Assembly (NCBI GenBank): GCA_934232845.1
Contig: CAKQGD010000001.1
Coordinates: forward strand, 18,727-82,726
Source: an uncultured Oscillospiraceae bacterium
GTDB taxonomy: Bacteria > Bacillota > Clostridia > Oscillospirales > Ruminococcaceae
DNA length: 64,000 nt
Reading direction: 5' to 3'
Part shown: positions 17,295-26,175 of the stretch, in pieces
Layout of the letters: the number at the start of each line of letters is the position of its first letter
How positions within the stretch are numbered: position 1 is the first letter of the stretch
Translations under genes and position numbers: made by a program
The notes under the pieces: generated by a model
What the model was told of the DNA's origin: nothing
What the model saw: the letters and a program-made list of their open reading frames with translations, nothing else
Databases searched by the model: none

Positions 17295-18062
17295 TTGGAA
17301 ATCACCCTGCGCACCTATTTAATTTGCTGTCCTTTGATCTTTTTGGGCGGGTTTGTCGATGCGATCGCGGGCGGCGGCGGATTGATTACGCTGCCGGCGT
17401 ATCTGCTGGCGGGACTTCCCGCGCATTTTGCCTACGTTACCAATAAATTCGGCTCGGCCTGCGGCACGACGATTGCCGTCGTGCAGTATCAGCGCGGCGG
17501 ACGGATCCGCTGGGACTACGCGCCGGTCGCCGTTTTGGCGGCTTTTATCGGGTCGTGGTGCGGCGCGAAGCTCGTTCTGTACCTGAGCGAGCGGACGCTC
17601 GGCGCTGTAATGATGGTGATTCTGCCCGTTGTGGCGGTGTTTTTGCTGACAAATAAAAGCCTTGGCGCGGAGGGCGTTGAAAAAGTACTTACGCCCGGAC
17701 AGAGATATCTGCGCCTTGCGGCGATCGGCTTTGCGGTCGGCGCTTACGACGGCTTTTTCGGGCCGGGCGCGGGCACATTTTACACATTGGGCTTTACCTT
17801 GATGCTGGGGCTTCCGCTTGTCGAGGCTTCCGGTACGTCGAAAGTTTTGAATCTTGTATCAAACCTGGCGGCGCTCGGCGCGTATGTCATGGGCGGTAAG
17901 GTTTTGTATGCGCTTGCGATCCCTTGTGCGGTCTGTTCGATGCTGGGCAATTTCCTCGGGGTGAAGATGGCCGTGCGCATCGGTGCGCCCCTCATCCGAA
18001 AGATGATGACCGTTGTGCTGGCGCTTTTGCTTTTAAAAGTTGCAGGCAATCTTTTTACCTGA
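17295..18062 (+). CDS. Sulfite exporter TauE/SafE family membrane protein
   Basis: The 255-residue protein has the two-fold TauE/SafE repeat with about eight membrane segments. LGGFVDAIAGGGGLITLPAYLLAGLP in the first half and GAYDGFFGPGAGTFYTLGF in the second are the family signatures. Members export sulfite, sulfonates or related organic anions, and the substrate here is unknown. The TTG at 17295 is chosen because AGGGAGG lies 8 nt upstream and the promoter sits just ahead. It is followed at 27 nt by a thioesterase gene, probably in one transcript. Confidence 0.85.
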   Translation: MEITLRTYLICCPLIFLGGFVDAIAGGGGLITLPAYLLAGLPAHFAYVTNKFGSACGTTIAVVQYQRGGRIRWDYAPVAVLAAFIGSWCGAKLVLYLSERTLGAVMMVILPVVAVFLLTNKSLGAEGVEKVLTPGQRYLRLAAIGFAVGAYDGFFGPGAGTFYTLGFTLMLGLPLVEASGTSKVLNLVSNLAALGAYVMGGKVLYALAIPCAVCSMLGNFLGVKMAVRIGAPLIRKMMTVVLALLLLKVAGNLFT

Positions 18063-18089
18063 ACAGAGAAATGGGAGTAGATACAAAAT

Positions 18090-18608
18090 ATGGATTTGTC
18101 AAACCGTCCCGGCGTCGACATGCCGGTGTTTCAGCCGAATCTGGCTCCGCGGGAAGTTGCGGAGAAAAATGTCGTGCTTTTCAGCGAAGGCTTTTATGAG
18201 GATCTAAAGCCGGACAACGTCTGCCGCCGTCTGAACGAGCGGGTGACGGCGTTTGACTACGACGGCCAAAGCATTACGATTGAGTTTGAGATCGGCGACT
18301 GGATGCTGAATTCATGGGGTTCGCTCCACGGCGGACTGACCGCGATGTGCGCGGATATGACGAGCGGCGCCCTATCGCGGATTTTATGCGACACTTATGC
18401 GCCGACGGTTACGATGACGATGTCTTACCTGCGCGCGGCCAAGGCGAACGATACGCTGTCCGTGACGGCGCAGGCACTGCATCTGGGCCGGCGCAACGCG
18501 CATTTCCGCACGGAAGTACGCTCGAAGAAAACAGGCGAGCTGTTGGCGTCGGGAACCGCGATTCATTATGTGGGCGGCGAAAAATGCACGAAGGAGAATG
18601 CAAAATGA
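18090..18608 (+). CDS. PaaI-type hot-dog thioesterase
   Basis: The 172-residue protein has a single hot-dog fold of the PaaI/YdiI thioesterase group that hydrolyses acyl-CoA esters. The key segment NSWGSLHGGLTAMCADMTSGAL near residues 74-95 carries the HGG motif and the acidic residue that acts in catalysis. TVTMTMSYLRAAKANDTLSV and the final strands complete the fold. The ATG at 18090 has GGGAG upstream. The stop overlaps the start of the next gene by ATGA. Confidence 0.85.
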   Translation: MDLSNRPGVDMPVFQPNLAPREVAEKNVVLFSEGFYEDLKPDNVCRRLNERVTAFDYDGQSITIEFEIGDWMLNSWGSLHGGLTAMCADMTSGALSRILCDTYAPTVTMTMSYLRAAKANDTLSVTAQALHLGRRNAHFRTEVRSKKTGELLASGTAIHYVGGEKCTKENAK

Positions 18609-18817
18609 AGCTTACGAAAAGAACGATCGGCACGATCATTATGGCGGCGGGCTTTCTCTATGTGCTTGGAATTCTGGCTTTTTATCCGGGAGAAAAAGAA
18701 ATCGCCGTGCTCGGCTTTGCGGCCATCGGCGTGGGCTGCCTGTTTGGAAACGGGCCGCGCCGCCGCAGAACTCCTGTGCAGAGACAAATGCCTTCTCAAA
18801 AAAGCAAAAAACGCTGA
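18605..18817 (+). CDS. Small membrane protein, hypothetical
   Basis: A 70-residue protein begins at the ATG that overlaps the previous stop (ATGA). It has two hydrophobic segments (about 10-27 and 33-48) and a strongly basic tail with RRRR and SKKR. GAAGGAGAA lies just upstream inside the thioesterase gene. I do not recognise the family. Translational coupling to the thioesterase and the ribosome site support it as a real gene. Confidence 0.65.
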   Translation: MKLTKRTIGTIIMAAGFLYVLGILAFYPGEKEIAVLGFAAIGVGCLFGNGPRRRRTPVQRQMPSQKSKKR

Positions 18818-18962
18818 AATGGGCGCTGGTCATAAGACCGCTTATAAAAAGGAAGCCAATCGGCTGCCGCCCTTTGTACCTTTACCGTTCGTTTGCTGAA
18901 CATATACAAAGAATATGCCGCGACAAACACCCGGAGGCAGAGCCGGATTTGGAGGTGCCGCC

Positions 18963-19313
18963 ATGAAAAAATTATCTCCCGCAGCAGTAAGAGCTGTTTT
19001 CTGGCGCCTGCTTTTTCTCGGTGCGATTTTCGGGTTTATCGGTGCTTTTACAGAAGCCCGTATCTGGATGATTGTTGGAGTGTGCGTGATGACAGCATCT
19101 GCAGTATTCTATGTTATCTTTTATAGATGTCCTCATTGCGGAAGCTATCTTGATCGAAACACAGGGAAATTTTGTCCCAATTGCGGAAAAGAAATTCGGC
19201 AAATTATAACTTATCAAAGCGGGCTGAGGGCGCATTTTCATACACCTTTCGATATGTCGTGCGGTGTGGAGCTTTGCACCGCACCGGCGCAGGAAAAGAC
19301 CCCCTCCCTGTGA
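18963..19313 (+). CDS. Small membrane protein with zinc ribbon, hypothetical
   Basis: The 116-residue protein has two hydrophobic segments (about 10-50) and then a zinc ribbon, CPHCGSYLDRNTGKFCPNCG, at about residues 58-77. The last 35 residues look irregular and may include a recent extension by loss of an earlier stop. The ATG at 18963 has GGAGGTG 7 nt upstream. The role is unknown. It lies in the same direction as the TauE-type group, 145 nt further on. Confidence 0.65.
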   Translation: MKKLSPAAVRAVFWRLLFLGAIFGFIGAFTEARIWMIVGVCVMTASAVFYVIFYRCPHCGSYLDRNTGKFCPNCGKEIRQIITYQSGLRAHFHTPFDMSCGVELCTAPAQEKTPSL

Positions 19314-19381
19314 GCATGACCACGGGGAGAGGTTTACTGTTTTACGGACACCCGCCTACCTCTAAAGCGGGATGAATTTTC

Positions 19382-19430
19382 AAAAAAAGAGAGCGAGAGA
19401 TTTTTCGTTGAAAAAGTCTCTCGCTTTTTT
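19382..19430. terminator. Bidirectional terminator
   Basis: AGAGCGAGAGA-TTTTTC pairs with GAAAAAG-TCTCTCGCT, flanked by A and T runs on both sides. It separates the convergent zinc-ribbon gene and the end of the aromatic operon. Confidence 0.9.
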
Positions 19431-19456
19431 GGTGTGTTTTTTGCGTCCCGGATTTC

Positions 19457-19711
19457 TTATGGCTTCTGTGCCGGTTCGGAAGAGATTGTTTCCTTGCCGG
19501 CAGGATTCTCTTCAAGCACAAGGCGGGCGAAATCCTCGTAGAAAAAACTCTTCTCATCTCCGCATGCGCCCACAGCGTTGAAAAAGCAGCTTGGGATCTC
19601 ACCTTTTTTCAGATTCTTTTCGATGCAGGGCGTGCAGCCCGCGTCGTGGTTTGCCGGATGAAAGCGGCAGCCGGTGTCTTTGCAGGTGCAGAGATCTTTG
19701 GCATGTTTCAT
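19457..19711 (-). CDS. DUF6485 family cysteine-rich protein
   Basis: The 84-residue protein matches the short DUF6485 family, with CTCKDTGCRFHPANHDAGCTPCIEKNLKKGEIPSCFF at residues 8-44 carrying six Cys and one conserved His. The pattern suggests metal binding, but no activity is known. The ATG at 19711 overlaps the aroQ stop and has AAAAGGAG upstream, so it is the last gene of the aromatic operon. That link is probably positional rather than functional. Confidence 0.8.
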   Translation of the reverse strand: MKHAKDLCTCKDTGCRFHPANHDAGCTPCIEKNLKKGEIPSCFFNAVGACGDEKSFFYEDFARLVLEENPAGKETISSEPAQKP

Positions 19712-20154
19712 ACGGTTTCTCCTTTTTGGCAGAAGTCTTTTAAAAAGAGCAGCGCCTCGGCGTAGCCGTCAAATCCATGCCCCATAATCGTTTTGACGCA
19801 GGCGAGCCGCGCATAGGAAATCTGACGAAAGTCCTCGCGCTGCGACACGTCGGAGAGATGCACCTCGACCGCGGGCAGGGCGACGGCCTTGAGCGCGTCG
19901 AGGATCGCAACGCTTGTGTGGGTGTAGGCGGCGGGGTTGATTACGATACCGTCAAAGCGTCCGAGCGCCCCTTGAATGGCGTCGACGATAGCGCCCTCGT
20001 GGTTTGACTGAAATACCTCCGCTTCAAAGCCGTTTTCGGCTGCGGTCGATTCGATCAGACGCACCAGCGCGGCGTAGTCCTGCCGGCCGTAGATCGACGG
20101 CTCGCGCACGCCCAACAGATTGAGATTAGGCCCGTTGATGACCAGAAATTTCAT
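19708..20154 (-). CDS. aroQ: Type II 3-dehydroquinate dehydratase
   Basis: The 148-residue enzyme removes water from 3-dehydroquinate, the third step of the shikimate pathway. It starts MKFLVINGPNLNLLGVREPSIYG, the classical start with the active-site Tyr near residue 22. QSNHEGAIVDAI, NPAAYTHTSVAI and the HLSDVSQRE segment follow. The start at 20154 is chosen because it gives the family N-terminus. It overlaps the end of aroE-aroK by 29 nt, so it is translationally coupled. Confidence 0.96.
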   Translation of the reverse strand: MKFLVINGPNLNLLGVREPSIYGRQDYAALVRLIESTAAENGFEAEVFQSNHEGAIVDAIQGALGRFDGIVINPAAYTHTSVAILDALKAVALPAVEVHLSDVSQREDFRQISYARLACVKTIMGHGFDGYAEALLFLKDFCQKGETV

Positions 20155-21373
20155 AAAACGCCTCCAGAATCTTCTGCACGGCCTCGTCGGGCGTGCCGGT
20201 ATTTTCAATCTCCGCGTCGGCAAAGCGCCGATAAAGCGGCGCGCGCTTTGCCCACATGGCGGTAAGATCGGTCCCTTGAGAAAGGGGGCGCCCCTCGCGG
20301 GGCAGCAGCGCAGCGGGCCGCGTGATATGAATGATCACGCCGTTTTGGTGCAGCAGGGAATGATTTTCCTCTCTTGTGACGCAGCCGCCGCCGGTCGCGA
20401 GTACCAGAGACGAGCGTTGTCCCAGCTCGGCGAGCGCGGCGGTTTCCTCCCGGCGAAAGGCTTCTTCGCCGCCCGCCTCAAAGATCGCGGGAATAGGCTT
20501 TCCCGTGCGGCGTTCCACCGCCTCGTCCGCGTCGGCAAGCGTGCGGCCGAGCTGCTTTGCCGACAGCGCGCCGAGCGTCGTCTTGCCGCAGCCGGGCATC
20601 CCGACCAAAACGAGATTGAGCGTTTCCCGGCGCAGCTCGCAGAAGATGCGCTCCACCTCTGTATCAGGGACAGGCGCGCCCGTCCACAGCTCGGCGGCGC
20701 GGCGGGCCTGTTCGACCAGCATCCACAGTCCGCCGCAGGCGGGAATCGACCGCTCCTCGGCGTCAAGCAGCAGCCGGGTGCGGGCCGGATTATAGACCAC
20801 GTCGAGCACGCCGGCGAGGTTTGGCAGGTCTTGAAGATCAACGGGGGACTTTCCCGCGTTGGGATACATCCCCAGCGGAGTCGTGTTGACGAGCAGGGCC
20901 GCGTCCGCGTGGCGGGAGAGGTTTTCGTACCCCTCCGGCCCCGAGCGCGACAGCACGATGATTTCGCCTGCGCCGCACTTGTGCAGCACCGCCTGTGCGG
21001 TCAGGCTCGCGCCGCCGCTGCCGCAGACAAGGCATTTCTTTTTTTCGATGTCGACGCCGAGACGGCGCACCATCCAAAGAAAGCCCGCGGCGTCAGTGTT
21101 GTCGCCGTAGAGCGTGCCGTCCTTTCTGAGCACAAGCGTGTTGACGCTGCCGATGGTCTTGGCTGCGTCGGACAGCTCCGTGCAATAGGGAATGACGGTT
21201 TTCTTATAGGGGATTGTGACATTCAGGCCGTCGAATTCCCCCGACTTTAAAAACGCGTCGACTTCCTCCGGTTCTTTTTCGTACAGGCGGTATTCGTAAT
21301 CGCCAAGACGGCGGTGGATCTGCGGAGAATAGCTGTGCCCGAGCGTTCGCCCAAGCAGGCCGCAGCGCAGCAT
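20126..21373 (-). CDS. aroEK: Shikimate dehydrogenase - shikimate kinase fusion
   Basis: One 415-residue chain joins two steps of the pathway. Residues 1-250 are AroE, with SYSPQIH, the catalytic Lys in NVTIPYKK, GDNTDAAGF and the dinucleotide motif VCGSGGASLTAQA. Residues 255-415 are shikimate kinase with the P-loop GMPGCGKTTLG (about 257-267), DADEAVERRTGKPIPAIF, ATGGGCVTREEN and RPLSQ. This places NADPH reduction of dehydroshikimate and phosphorylation of shikimate on one protein. The ATG at 21373 begins one nt after the pheA stop codon. Confidence 0.95.
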   Translation of the reverse strand: MLRCGLLGRTLGHSYSPQIHRRLGDYEYRLYEKEPEEVDAFLKSGEFDGLNVTIPYKKTVIPYCTELSDAAKTIGSVNTLVLRKDGTLYGDNTDAAGFLWMVRRLGVDIEKKKCLVCGSGGASLTAQAVLHKCGAGEIIVLSRSGPEGYENLSRHADAALLVNTTPLGMYPNAGKSPVDLQDLPNLAGVLDVVYNPARTRLLLDAEERSIPACGGLWMLVEQARRAAELWTGAPVPDTEVERIFCELRRETLNLVLVGMPGCGKTTLGALSAKQLGRTLADADEAVERRTGKPIPAIFEAGGEEAFRREETAALAELGQRSSLVLATGGGCVTREENHSLLHQNGVIIHITRPAALLPREGRPLSQGTDLTAMWAKRAPLYRRFADAEIENTGTPDEAVQKILEAFYEISGHQRA

Positions 21374-21374
21374 C

Positions 21375-22520
21375 TCAGACCACCTCGGTGTAGCTGCCGA
21401 GATAGGAGCATTCCTCGCTGATGGAGGAGAGCTCCTCGAGCATCTGGGCGAATTCCTTCGAATAGACCGAGGTCTCCAGATCAAAATAGAACATAAACTC
21501 GAATTCGCGGCCCGGCAGGGGACGGCTTTCCAGCTTTAAAAGATTGATGCCCAAGCTGTAAAAGCGCGCCAGCGCCTTGTAGAGCGAGCCGGGGCGGTGG
21601 GGCAGCACCATCATCAGGCTGGTGCGGTCCGCACCGGGGTAGATTTCAAGCTTGCGCGAGATGCACAAAAAGCGCGTGTAATTATTCTCTCTGTCCTGCA
21701 CGCCTGCGGCGAGACAGTCAAGAGAGTACAGTTCCGCACAGCCGCGCGAGCACAGAGCGGCCACGTCGGCGCGGTCGGACTCTGCCACGGCTTTCGCGGC
21801 GGCGGCAGTGTTTTCACAGGCGGTGATTTTGACATTGGGGCCGAGCTTTGAGAGAAAGCCCGCGCACTGGTGCAGCGCCTGCTCGTGCGAGAAGATCTCG
21901 CGGACGTCCTCAAGGCGGGTGCCGTGCTTTGCCATCAGGTTGTGATCGACCTTGAGCCGCACGGAACGCACGATGCAGAAGTGATGCTTGAGCATCAGAT
22001 CGTAGACGGCGTCGACCGAGCCCGCGGTGCTGTTCTCAACCGGCACGATGCCGTAGCGGCAAAGCCCGCTCTCGATCGCGGAAAAGACCCCCTCGAACGA
22101 GCGGAAGTACAAAATACTCGGGCGGCGAAACAGTCTTTCGCACGCAAGCTGGGAATATGCGCCCTCGACGCCCTGACACGCGACCGTGGCGGCGGGGGGA
22201 AACAGCGGATCGGTGTTTTTGATCGCGGAAAGAATCTCGTTGGAGAGCAAAGTAGGCTCGTTGGTCTGGCGCTCCTGATAGGCGCGCGACAGCTCGAACA
22301 GAAGCGAGTAGAGCACATGGGTGTATTCCTCCAGACCGGCGGGCACCTGCGAGGTGACCTCGACAAGCTTCTGCCGCTCGCGCGAGGCGTCAAGAACCGG
22401 TTTGGCGTTTTCGCGCTTCCATGCGGCGATGGCGGCGGCGGTCTCCATGCGTTCGGTAAACAAACGGGTCAAATCGGCGTCGATGGCGTCGATCTTTTCG
22501 CGGTAATCCTTCAGTTCCAT
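21375..22520 (-). CDS. pheA: Chorismate mutase / prephenate dehydratase (P-protein)
   Basis: The 381-residue protein turns chorismate into prephenate and then phenylpyruvate. Residues 1-90 are an AroQ-class mutase (LKDYREKIDAIDADLTRLFTERM). Residues 110-285 are the dehydratase with GVEGAYSQLA, PVENSTAGSVDAVYDLM and CENTAAAAKAV. The ACT domain (about 295-381) carries HRPGSLYKAL and ESRP, the phenylalanine-binding motifs for feedback inhibition. The ATG at 22520 is chosen because AAAGGA lies about 9 nt ahead. An ATG at 22529 is too close to that site. Confidence 0.96.
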   Translation of the reverse strand: MELKDYREKIDAIDADLTRLFTERMETAAAIAAWKRENAKPVLDASRERQKLVEVTSQVPAGLEEYTHVLYSLLFELSRAYQERQTNEPTLLSNEILSAIKNTDPLFPPAATVACQGVEGAYSQLACERLFRRPSILYFRSFEGVFSAIESGLCRYGIVPVENSTAGSVDAVYDLMLKHHFCIVRSVRLKVDHNLMAKHGTRLEDVREIFSHEQALHQCAGFLSKLGPNVKITACENTAAAAKAVAESDRADVAALCSRGCAELYSLDCLAAGVQDRENNYTRFLCISRKLEIYPGADRTSLMMVLPHRPGSLYKALARFYSLGINLLKLESRPLPGREFEFMFYFDLETSVYSKEFAQMLEELSSISEECSYLGSYTEVV

Positions 22521-22588
22521 AGCAGACATCCTTTCTTTTGTCAAAAGCCGTTCAGCGGCCGTTTTTTGTTTTTAAGAAAAGTTCCCCG

Positions 22589-23566
22589 TCAGATGCCGAG
22601 CAGCTCGCATGCGGCCAAAGCGGCCGCAGCCTCCACCACAACGACGGCCCGCGGCAGAATGCAGGGGTCGTGCCGCCCCGAAATCGCAAGCGTCGTCTCG
22701 GTGTGATGGACGAGATCAACGGTGCTTTGTTCCTTCGCGATCGAGGGCGTCGGACGAAACGCCGCCTCGAATACCAGCGGCATGCCGTTGGTGATGCCGC
22801 CGTTGACGCCGCCCGCGTGGTTGGTGGCGGTGGCGACGGCTTCTCCCTCTAAGCAGAACGGGTCGTTTGCCTCGCTGCCGCGCATCGAGCAAAAGCCGAA
22901 TCCCGCTCCGAAGGCGATTCCCTTGACGGCGGGAACGGCAAACAGGTGCTGTGCAAAGATGCCCTCGGCGTTTTTGCCGAAATCGGGCGCGCCAAGTCCG
23001 GCGGGAAGCCCGGTGACGGAGCAGCAAATCGCGCCGCCGACGCTGTCGCCGTCCGCCTTGGCGGCGAGAATGACGTCTTCCAGCTCCTGCGGGGTGGGGT
23101 TCTTTCTCCCGCCCACACAGGAGATCTCAGCCCGAACGGAAACACCGCGTCCGGCGAGGGCAAGCTTTGCGACGGCGCCTGCAAAGACAAGGGGTGCGGT
23201 CAGCCGCCCGGAAAAATGCCCGCCGCCGCGCACGTCGGCAAAGCCCTGATAGCGAATGCGCCCCGTGTAGTCGGCATGAGAGGGGCGGGGCGTGTCAAAA
23301 AAGCCCCGATAGTCGGAGGAATGTGTGTCGGTGTTGCGGATGACGGCGCACAGCGGCGTGCCGGTCGTGCGGCCGTCGAGCACGCCCGAAAGATATTCGA
23401 CCCGGTCTGTCTCTTTGCGGGAGGTGGCAAGCACGCTGCCCCCCGGGGCGCGCCGCGCCATCTCGGATGCGATAAAATCATCGTCGAGCAGCAGCCCGCA
23501 CGGCGGGTTTTCGATGGTGACGCCGATGGCCGGGCCGTGGGATTCGCCGAAAATCAGATAGCGCAT
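22589..23566 (-). CDS. aroC: Chorismate synthase
   Basis: The 325-residue enzyme converts EPSP to chorismate using reduced FMN. FGESHGPAIGV starts at residue 6, followed by RKETDRVEYLSGV, RPSHADYTGRIRY, GGGHFSGRLTAPLVFAGAV and NHAGGVNGGITNGMPL. RPTPSI near the end is also typical. It is slightly shorter than many AroC because of a short N-terminus. It overlaps the aroA stop by 13 nt, so the two are coupled. Confidence 0.95.
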   Translation of the reverse strand: MRYLIFGESHGPAIGVTIENPPCGLLLDDDFIASEMARRAPGGSVLATSRKETDRVEYLSGVLDGRTTGTPLCAVIRNTDTHSSDYRGFFDTPRPSHADYTGRIRYQGFADVRGGGHFSGRLTAPLVFAGAVAKLALAGRGVSVRAEISCVGGRKNPTPQELEDVILAAKADGDSVGGAICCSVTGLPAGLGAPDFGKNAEGIFAQHLFAVPAVKGIAFGAGFGFCSMRGSEANDPFCLEGEAVATATNHAGGVNGGITNGMPLVFEAAFRPTPSIAKEQSTVDLVHHTETTLAISGRHDPCILPRAVVVVEAAAALAACELLGI

Positions 23567-24813
23567 GACGGTTCTCCTTCTGCGCGGGCGAGAATACCGC
23601 CCAGCCGCTCGTAAATTTGCAAAAAATCAGGATAGGATTTTGCAACGCACTCGGCGCCGCGCACGGTAACGGGCCGCTCGCAGCCGCAGGCCGCGACGGC
23701 CGCCATCATGGCGATGCGGTGGTCGCCCGCCGAATCAACGGTGCATCCGCCCGCGAGCGTTTTCGCGCCGACGACGGTCAGCGCGGCGGGTTCTTCCTGC
23801 ACCTCGCAGCCCATGGCGGAGAGCGCCGCCGCGACGGTCGAGAGCCGGTCGGATTCTTTCAGGCGCAGCCTTGCCGCGTTTTCAAAGCGCGTTACGGCGC
23901 CCTTTTGACGAAGAGCAGCAGCAGCCGCGGCGGGCGGCAGCAGATCGGGGCAGGCGGAAAGATCGATCGTAACCGTACCCGCGTCCCGCATTTGCTCCAG
24001 CCATTCGAGGATGGTGCGGTCGCCCTGTGCGCTGTCGGGATTCATGCCCGTCACCTCGACGGGGCAGCCGGCAGACCGCGCCGCGTACCAAAACGCCGCC
24101 TGTGACCAGTCGGCCTCGGCCTCGGCTTCAAAGGGACGGTACCGGCAGCCGCCCGGAATATGCCAGCGGTTTTCGCCGATCTGCACGGGCAAAACGCCTG
24201 CACGGGAAAGCGCGTCGAGCGTCATTGTCACATAGTCTGCGGACTGAAGCGGGGTGGTGCTGCAAAGGGTGCTGTCTCCGTGCAGCAGGGGCAGTGCGAA
24301 CAAAAGCCCGGTAAAAAACTGGCTCGATACATCGCCCGGCAGGGCAAAATCTCCGCTTGTAAGACAACCGCAGACCGAAAGTCCGGCGTCGTCCTGCACC
24401 CAGTCGATCCCCCGCGCGGCAAACAGGTCGGCATAGGGTTTTTGCGGGCGGCGGGGCAGCCGTCCGCGTCCGACAAAGCGCCCGTTTTCCGCCAGCACAA
24501 GCGCGGCGGGAATCAAAAACCGCAGCGTCGAGCCGGATTCTCCGCAGTCAAAAACGGGAGAAAGGCCTTTGCGGCAGCCGGGCGCGGCGGCCATGCCCGT
24601 GACAAACAGCGCGCCGTCCCGATGATAAAACCGCGCACCGAGCTGTGTTAAGCAGCCGACGGTCGCACCGATATCCTGCGAGTGCGCCATACCCAAAAGG
24701 CGGCTTTCGCCGTCGGCAAGGGCGGCGGCGATCAGCAGGCGGTGTGCCTGCGATTTAGAGGCCGGAGGCCGTACCGTGCCGCGAAGGGCGGCGGGTGTGA
24801 TGGTGACGTTCAT
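23554..24813 (-). CDS. aroA: 3-phosphoshikimate 1-carboxyvinyltransferase (EPSP synthase)
   Basis: The 419-residue enzyme joins phosphoenolpyruvate to shikimate 3-phosphate. The catalytic PPASKSQAHRLLIAAAL is at residues 15-31, GESGSTLRFLIPAA near 100, and GDVSSQFFTGLLFALP near 165. RLKESDRL and DHRIAMMAAVAA near the C-terminus match the family. The ATG at 24813 is chosen because AAAAGGAG lies about 10 nt upstream, and the longer frame adds unrelated residues. A 270-nt gap separates it from aroB, the only large gap in the operon. Confidence 0.95.
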   Translation of the reverse strand: MNVTITPAALRGTVRPPASKSQAHRLLIAAALADGESRLLGMAHSQDIGATVGCLTQLGARFYHRDGALFVTGMAAAPGCRKGLSPVFDCGESGSTLRFLIPAALVLAENGRFVGRGRLPRRPQKPYADLFAARGIDWVQDDAGLSVCGCLTSGDFALPGDVSSQFFTGLLFALPLLHGDSTLCSTTPLQSADYVTMTLDALSRAGVLPVQIGENRWHIPGGCRYRPFEAEAEADWSQAAFWYAARSAGCPVEVTGMNPDSAQGDRTILEWLEQMRDAGTVTIDLSACPDLLPPAAAAAALRQKGAVTRFENAARLRLKESDRLSTVAAALSAMGCEVQEEPAALTVVGAKTLAGGCTVDSAGDHRIAMMAAVAACGCERPVTVRGAECVAKSYPDFLQIYERLGGILARAEGEPSCAI

Positions 24814-25083
24814 AGCTGCGAATGCTCCTTTTGCATCACTTGAAAGAGTAGATCCGGCGCTGCCGTAAAAGGAAAAGCCAAGAGCTGGGCGAAGCGCCGC
24901 AAGCGGCGGGCAGGAAAAATGCTCCATACAGTACAAGCTTCGGCGTGCGCGGCTCTGCGCCGCGGCATTTTTCACAGTGTTTTGGCGGATTCATTGCCGC
25001 CTGCTGCCTTGCCGCATTACATAGCCATATTGGGCTTTACAGAGAAAGTTCGATGAGAAAAGAAAAAAGCGGAGAACACCGGC
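24814..25083 (-). other. Untranslated gap inside the aromatic operon
   Basis: This 270-nt gap between aroB and aroA is the only long one in the operon. I saw no clear promoter pair, no intrinsic terminator and no plausible small gene on either strand. It may hold an internal promoter or a lost gene, but nothing in it supports a call. Confidence 0.3.
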
Positions 25084-26175
25084 TTAGACAGAGGGTGATC
25101 CTTCACAGAGCGGCGCGGCCAGCTCGAGCAGGCGGTCTGTCGCCATGGGTACGGCGCGCGCCGAACCGATGCTGTCAAGCAGAATGAGAGAGGTTTCTTT
25201 TTCCGTGTTCTTTTTGTCAAGACGCACGGCTGCGGCCATCGTGTCAAACGGGCAGGGGGCAAAAGTCGGCAGATCAAACGATTGCAGCAGAGAAATAAGT
25301 TTTTCTCCGGCGTCCTTGGGCGTGATGCCAAGGGCTTCGCCGATGCGGTTCGCCATGCACATGCCGACGGCGACAGCTTCGCCGTGGACGTATTTCTCGA
25401 AATTGCCGGCCAGCTCCACCGCGTGGCCCAGCGTGTGGCCGTAGTTTAACAGGCGGCGTACGCCGGTGTCGCGCTCGTCCTCCAACACAACGGCGGCTTT
25501 GATTGCACAGCAGGTGCGGATGACGACGGGCAGATGCTCCGTCAGCGCGGTGCGGCCCGCATGCTCCGCAAGAAAGTCGAACAGCATCCGGTCGCGGATG
25601 CAGCCGTACTTGATTACCTCCGCCATACCGGCGGCAAATTCCCGGTCGGGCAGGGTGTCAAGACATTTGGGATCGATCAAAACGAGGGACGGCTGCCAAA
25701 AGGCCCCGGCAAGGTTTTTGCCTGCGGGCAGGTCGATGGCGACCTTGCCCCCCACGGACGAATCCACCTGCGCGAGCAGCGTCGTCGGAATCTGCACCAG
25801 CGCGATGCCGCGCAAAATCGTCGCCGCGGCAAAGCCCGCGAGATCACCGATGACCCCGCCGCCCAGCGCGAGCACAAAATCCGTGCGCGTGACGCCCAGA
25901 GCGGTCAATTCGTCATACAGCCGCCCCAGCATCGAAAGGCACTTTGTCCCTTCGCCCGCGGGAAGAACGACAAAGCGCACGGTGAGGTTCGCGGCCTCAA
26001 GGCTGTTTAGAACCTTGTTCAGGTAGAGCGGACCGACGTTTTCGTCGGTTACGACAAGACAGCGGCGCGCCTTCGGAAGGATGCGGCGGCAGTGCTCTCC
26101 CGCACGGGCAATCAGGCCGCTTTCGATCAGAATGTCATATTCGCGCCCGGGCAGGGAGACAGTAAGCGTCTGCAT
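25084..26175 (-). CDS. aroB: 3-dehydroquinate synthase
   Basis: The 363-residue enzyme converts DAHP to 3-dehydroquinate using NAD and a divalent metal. The NAD-binding LALGGGVIGDLAGFAAAT lies near residues 102-119. PTTLLAQVDSSVGGKVAIDLPAGKN and the metal-ligand segment NYGHTLGHAVE follow. The length is normal. The ATG at 26175 shares one base with the tyrA stop (TGATG), which shows translational coupling. Confidence 0.96.
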   Translation of the reverse strand: MQTLTVSLPGREYDILIESGLIARAGEHCRRILPKARRCLVVTDENVGPLYLNKVLNSLEAANLTVRFVVLPAGEGTKCLSMLGRLYDELTALGVTRTDFVLALGGGVIGDLAGFAAATILRGIALVQIPTTLLAQVDSSVGGKVAIDLPAGKNLAGAFWQPSLVLIDPKCLDTLPDREFAAGMAEVIKYGCIRDRMLFDFLAEHAGRTALTEHLPVVIRTCCAIKAAVVLEDERDTGVRRLLNYGHTLGHAVELAGNFEKYVHGEAVAVGMCMANRIGEALGITPKDAGEKLISLLQSFDLPTFAPCPFDTMAAAVRLDKKNTEKETSLILLDSIGSARAVPMATDRLLELAAPLCEGSPSV

